DNA of 64,000 nucleotides from Flavobacteriales bacterium. GTDB lineage: Bacteria; Bacteroidota; Bacteroidia; Flavobacteriales; Flavobacteriaceae. The DNA lies in contig JALWFE010000125.1 of NCBI GenBank assembly GCA_027039975.1, positions 1-64,000 of the forward strand, in the 5' to 3' direction. The notes under the pieces are model-generated. The model was not told the origin of the DNA. It made no database searches and saw only the letters and a program-made list of their open reading frames with translations. A program made the position numbers and the translations under genes. Below are positions 60,863 to 64,000 of the stretch, one piece after another; position 1 is the stretch's first letter; each line of letters opens with the position of its first letter.

Positions 60863-62689
60863 GTGACCACAGGCAATAAACATCTTAACTTCGTTATTTT
60901 TTTACTTTTTTCAATATTATTATTTTATTCTTGCCGTAAAACAAATACAAGCGAAAATTTAGACTTTACAGATATTGTTAAAACTATAAATAAAATTCCC
61001 ATCAACAATCGTATTGCCAAATGGGACAGCCTGCTCAAACTTCATGAAAACGACACTCTGACTGGTTATCTGTATTACCAAAAAGCCTACACTTTCTATT
61101 TTATGCACAAAGACAAAGAGGCACTTCAAAATTTTAAAAGTGCCATTAAATTTCTTAACAAAACAAATAACAAAGGCTTGTTAGCAAAGAGTTATATTTA
61201 TTTTGGGGCTATATACAGCAGTCTTGGCGAACAAAATATAGCAAGCCAATATATTTTGAGAGGGCTTCAATTGGCTAAAAAATTAAACGATTCTGACATT
61301 TTAAGTTTAGCCTACAGTCAAATGGCATATTTTTTTTATCAAACCGGTGATTACGACAAAAGTATAGAGTATCAGAACAAATCCGCCGCCATTTACAAAA
61401 AAGCCGGTAAAATCGCGGATTTGATTATGGTATACAATAATATTGCCGTGCTTTACCTAAGTAAAGACCTTGATAAAGAAGCACTTGATTATTTTTTAAA
61501 GATAAAAAACCTTAATCCTGAAAAAAATTATGTCGGAGCTTACAATTTAGTCGTTCTATATGACAATCTGGGATATATTACTTATAATGTTACAAAAAAT
61601 AAAGACAGAGCCTTAAAATATTTAAGAAAATCTTTGGAAATCTCCCGGAAAAACGATTTGAAACCCTTTTTTACCTATAAGTATATAGCTTTAATATATG
61701 AAAAAACAAATCAAATCGATTCGGCAAAATACTATGCTCAAAAATCCATCGAAGCAAATGATTATGAAGATTATCAAACGCTTGTTTATACCTATGATAT
61801 GTTGATTCGCTTAAACCTGATGCAAAAAAAAGATACATCGCTTTTGAATTTGATAAATATTAAAGATTCGTTGAGCGAACTAAATCAGAAAGTTATCAAT
61901 GATTATAAAAAGAAAGCATTGAAAAAAAACGTAATGCTATTAAACCAACAGAAAGAACTATCGCATGCAAAAAAAATAAATAAAAAAAATAAAATTATTT
62001 TTATTTTTATTGTTATGATGTTCATATTGGGCTTGATTCTATCATTCCAATTTAACCGGTTTGATGTCTTGAAACACAAACAAGAATTAATTATTTTGGA
62101 ACAAAAAATTCTGCGCTCGCAAATGAATCCACACTTTATTTTCAACGTATTAAGTTCCATACAAAACTCACTACTCGAAAAAAATTCTATTGAATCGGCT
62201 ACATATTTATCGAAATTTGCTAAACTGATGCGTCAGAACTTTGATTTTATTCAAAAAAAACATATTCTTTTAAAAGAAGAATTGGATATGATAAAAAATT
62301 ATTTGGACACTCAAAAATTCCGTTTCAAATATAAATTTGATTATATAATTAATGTCGATGACAAGCTGAAAACCGAAGACTATCTAATTCCACCGATGAT
62401 TTTGCAGCCCTTTGTTGAAAATGCCATCAAACACGGATTTACCAATATTCCTTATAAAGGTTTAATTACCATTAATGTCTTAAAAAAAGATGATAAAATA
62501 TGTTTTGAAATCATTGACAACGGTGCCGGTTACAATCCTGCCGGTAATAGAGATAATAAAGAACATGCTTTGGACATCTTTAAAAAACGTTTATTCACTC
62601 TTGGAAAAAACGCCTACGATAGTTTTAAAATAAACCGTTTGGAACAAGGTACCAAGGTTGAATTTTGTTTTGATATTATTAAATCATAA
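60863..62689 (+). CDS. TPR-containing sensor histidine kinase of the LytS/NPHFIFN type, tandem copy 1
   Basis: A 608-residue kinase. N-terminal hydrophobic segment with a lipobox-like LLFYSC (Cys24); five to seven TPR units (about 70-330, periplasmic); a coiled coil (about 345-370); one membrane helix (about 374-396); His_kinase domain with phosphoacceptor His424 in the NPHFIFNVLSS motif; and HATPase with N-box PFVENAIKHGF and G-box DNGAGYN. GTG 60863 is preferred because of the promoter 18 bp before it. Kinases of this type signal to LytTR regulators; none lies between this gene and copy 2. Copy 2, 160 bp downstream, aligns over its whole visible length. Confidence 0.9.
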   Translation: MTTGNKHLNFVIFLLFSILLFYSCRKTNTSENLDFTDIVKTINKIPINNRIAKWDSLLKLHENDTLTGYLYYQKAYTFYFMHKDKEALQNFKSAIKFLNKTNNKGLLAKSYIYFGAIYSSLGEQNIASQYILRGLQLAKKLNDSDILSLAYSQMAYFFYQTGDYDKSIEYQNKSAAIYKKAGKIADLIMVYNNIAVLYLSKDLDKEALDYFLKIKNLNPEKNYVGAYNLVVLYDNLGYITYNVTKNKDRALKYLRKSLEISRKNDLKPFFTYKYIALIYEKTNQIDSAKYYAQKSIEANDYEDYQTLVYTYDMLIRLNLMQKKDTSLLNLINIKDSLSELNQKVINDYKKKALKKNVMLLNQQKELSHAKKINKKNKIIFIFIVMMFILGLILSFQFNRFDVLKHKQELIILEQKILRSQMNPHFIFNVLSSIQNSLLEKNSIESATYLSKFAKLMRQNFDFIQKKHILLKEELDMIKNYLDTQKFRFKYKFDYIINVDDKLKTEDYLIPPMILQPFVENAIKHGFTNIPYKGLITINVLKKDDKICFEIIDNGAGYNPAGNRDNKEHALDIFKKRLFTLGKNAYDSFKINRLEQGTKVEFCFDIIKS

Positions 62690-62813
62690 ACTAAAAAACT
62701 AAATTTTTATATCATTCCGGTAGAAAAGTATGTTTTCAAGCTAAAAATGTTAAAATTAGCCTAGCCAAAAGTTAAAATTCCGCACAAGAAAATCCTCAAT
62801 AAAAAAATTGTTA

Positions 62814-62821
62814 TACTTTTA
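62814..62821 (+). promoter_or_regulatory. Possible -7 element TACTTTTA of the second TPR-kinase
   Basis: One mismatch to TAnnTTTG, 28 bp upstream of the ATG at 62850. A weak call. Confidence 0.4.
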
Positions 62822-62849
62822 CAGTAGTATTTATGCATAAAAAATTACA

Positions 62850-64000
62850 ATGAAAAGTAATTTTCTTAATTATATAATTTTATTTTTTTTCCTTTTATTT
62901 CTTAATTCTTGTCAAAAACAAAATAACAACGCTGTTGATTTTTACAAAATAAAACAAGAAATTAACAAACTCCCGGCATACAAACGCATCGCCAAGTGGG
63001 ACAGCTTGCTCAATCTTCATCCTGATGACACTTTGACCGGTTATTTATACTTTCAAAAAGGATATAGTTATTTCTTTATGGATCAAAATGAAAAAGCCAT
63101 TAATAATTTTGCAAAAGCTCTAAATTTTTTTGATAAAAAACAAAATAAAAAGATGACGGCAAGAAATTATATTTATTTAGGTGCCGCATATAGTAGTTTA
63201 AACGAACAAAAACTGGCAATCAAATATATTTTAAAAGGATTAAACATAGGAACAGAACTCAATGATCTAAGAATAAAAGGACGAGCATATCGTGAATTGG
63301 CACATATTTATTATGTAAACGAAACTTTTGATAAAGCCATAGATTATCTGAATAAAGTGATAGAAATAACAAAAAAAACAGGTGAATTTTCAGATATGAT
63401 TGTGGCATACAACAATTTAGCAATTATTTATCAAGATTTAAACCGCAATAAAAAAGCCCTCGAATATTATACAAAAATCTTAAATCTCAATGCAGAAAAA
63501 GAAATGGAACCTTATAATCTTATGATTTTGTATAGCAATTTGGGAATCGTTACTTTCGACATCTTCAAAGACAAAAACAAATCTTTAAAATATTTCCATA
63601 AAGCTTTGGATATTGCACAACACAACAATATTAATCCGGCAATACCATATAATTCAATCGCTACTATGTACGAAAAATTAAACAAACTGGATTCAGCCGG
63701 ATATTTTGTTCATAAATCAATAAAAGCCAATAAAATTTACAAGAAAAACAATTACAATGATCTCGTTTATTTGTACAACAGGTTAATTCAACTGAATTTA
63801 AAACAAAACCAAGACACCAATCTTTTAAATTTCCTTAAAATAAGGGATTCCATAAATATACTCGAACAGAAAATTATCAGTGAAGACAACAAAAAAACTA
63901 TGGAAAACAATTTAAAATTAATAAACCAACAAAAAGAATTAAATCAAGCGGTAAAAATCAATAATAAAAACAAGATTATTTTTATATTCATTATCATTAT
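62850..64000 (+). CDS. TPR-containing sensor histidine kinase, tandem copy 2 (cut by the window end)
   Basis: An open frame from ATG 62850 to the window edge (383 codons, no stop). It aligns with copy 1: lipobox-like LLFLNSC near residue 22, then RIAKWDSLLNLHPDDTLTGY (copy 1 has RIAKWDSLLKLHENDTLTGY), TPR units such as YIYLGAAYSSLNEQKLAIKY, a coiled coil with LINQQKELNQA, and the beginning of a membrane helix (KNKIIFIFIIII) at the edge. The kinase part is expected beyond the window. The two copies share the N-terminus closely and differ more in the TPRs. Confidence 0.88.
   Translation, partial: MKSNFLNYIILFFFLLFLNSCQKQNNNAVDFYKIKQEINKLPAYKRIAKWDSLLNLHPDDTLTGYLYFQKGYSYFFMDQNEKAINNFAKALNFFDKKQNKKMTARNYIYLGAAYSSLNEQKLAIKYILKGLNIGTELNDLRIKGRAYRELAHIYYVNETFDKAIDYLNKVIEITKKTGEFSDMIVAYNNLAIIYQDLNRNKKALEYYTKILNLNAEKEMEPYNLMILYSNLGIVTFDIFKDKNKSLKYFHKALDIAQHNNINPAIPYNSIATMYEKLNKLDSAGYFVHKSIKANKIYKKNNYNDLVYLYNRLIQLNLKQNQDTNLLNFLKIRDSINILEQKIISEDNKKTMENNLKLINQQKELNQAVKINNKNKIIFIFIII

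Overview
The window comes from a low-GC member of the Bacteroidota, most likely a flavobacterium (Flavobacteriales). Signs visible in the sequence are: many -7 promoter elements of the form TAnnTTTG ahead of starts; no strong Shine-Dalgarno pattern; type IX secretion features (a PorP/SprF-like protein and two C-terminal sorting domains beginning YPNP); an Omp28 lipoprotein; BatD/BatE; the rpmB-rpmG-DUF4295-ftsY cluster; and an exbB-exbD-exbD locus near a serine tRNA and an asparaginase. I see no rRNA, CRISPR array, insertion sequence or prophage.

Layout. 1-2.3 kb: the end of a toxin-antitoxin pair, NAD kinase and an unknown protein. 2.3-8.5 kb: an Omp28 lipoprotein, a TPP riboswitch ahead of a TonB-dependent receptor (probably for thiamine or a precursor), an orphan LytTR-type regulator and an outer-membrane protein. 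8.6-13.4 kb: ribosomal proteins, FtsY, PorP/SprF and RecF. 13.4-21.2 kb: ferredoxin, LuxC-like acyl-CoA reductase, a sensor kinase/OmpR regulator pair, YbbR-CoaE and an M3 peptidase. 21.3-24.3 kb: a large surface protein with an S74 chaperone domain and a small T9SS cargo. 24.7-34.7 kb: GlnRS, BatD, BatE, DUF4159, HutI, cold-shock protein, ComEC and a cytochrome c lipoprotein. 34.7-38.7 kb: ArsC, a CDF metal exporter, LspA, a DksA-like protein and ProRS. 38.8-49.8 kb: envelope proteins, PdxA, GpmI, RimO, a LolC/E-type permease and RbfA. 50-56.5 kb: two tRNA-Glu, S20, aldehyde dehydrogenase and a 1460-residue fibronectin-repeat adhesin. 56.9-64 kb: the ExbB/ExbD energiser, tRNA-Ser, asparaginase and two tandem TPR-histidine kinases, the second cut by the window edge.

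Working together: the ExbB/ExbD set could energise the riboswitch-controlled TonB receptor. The FN3 adhesin and the small sorted protein are expected to leave through a T9SS of which only the PorP/SprF-like protein is here. LspA would process the many lipoproteins. The tandem kinases have no regulator in view, and the only LytTR regulator in the window has no kinase beside it.

The most unusual feature is intergenic. At least five spacers carry degenerate tandem arrays whose units change in sequence but mostly keep a 7-nt step, and in four of them an 8-nt AAATAACC-type module ends close to the start codon of the next gene. Two of the arrays share a near-identical core of about 115 bp in opposite orientations. 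These arrays and the tandem TPR-kinases are the best candidates for something undescribed.
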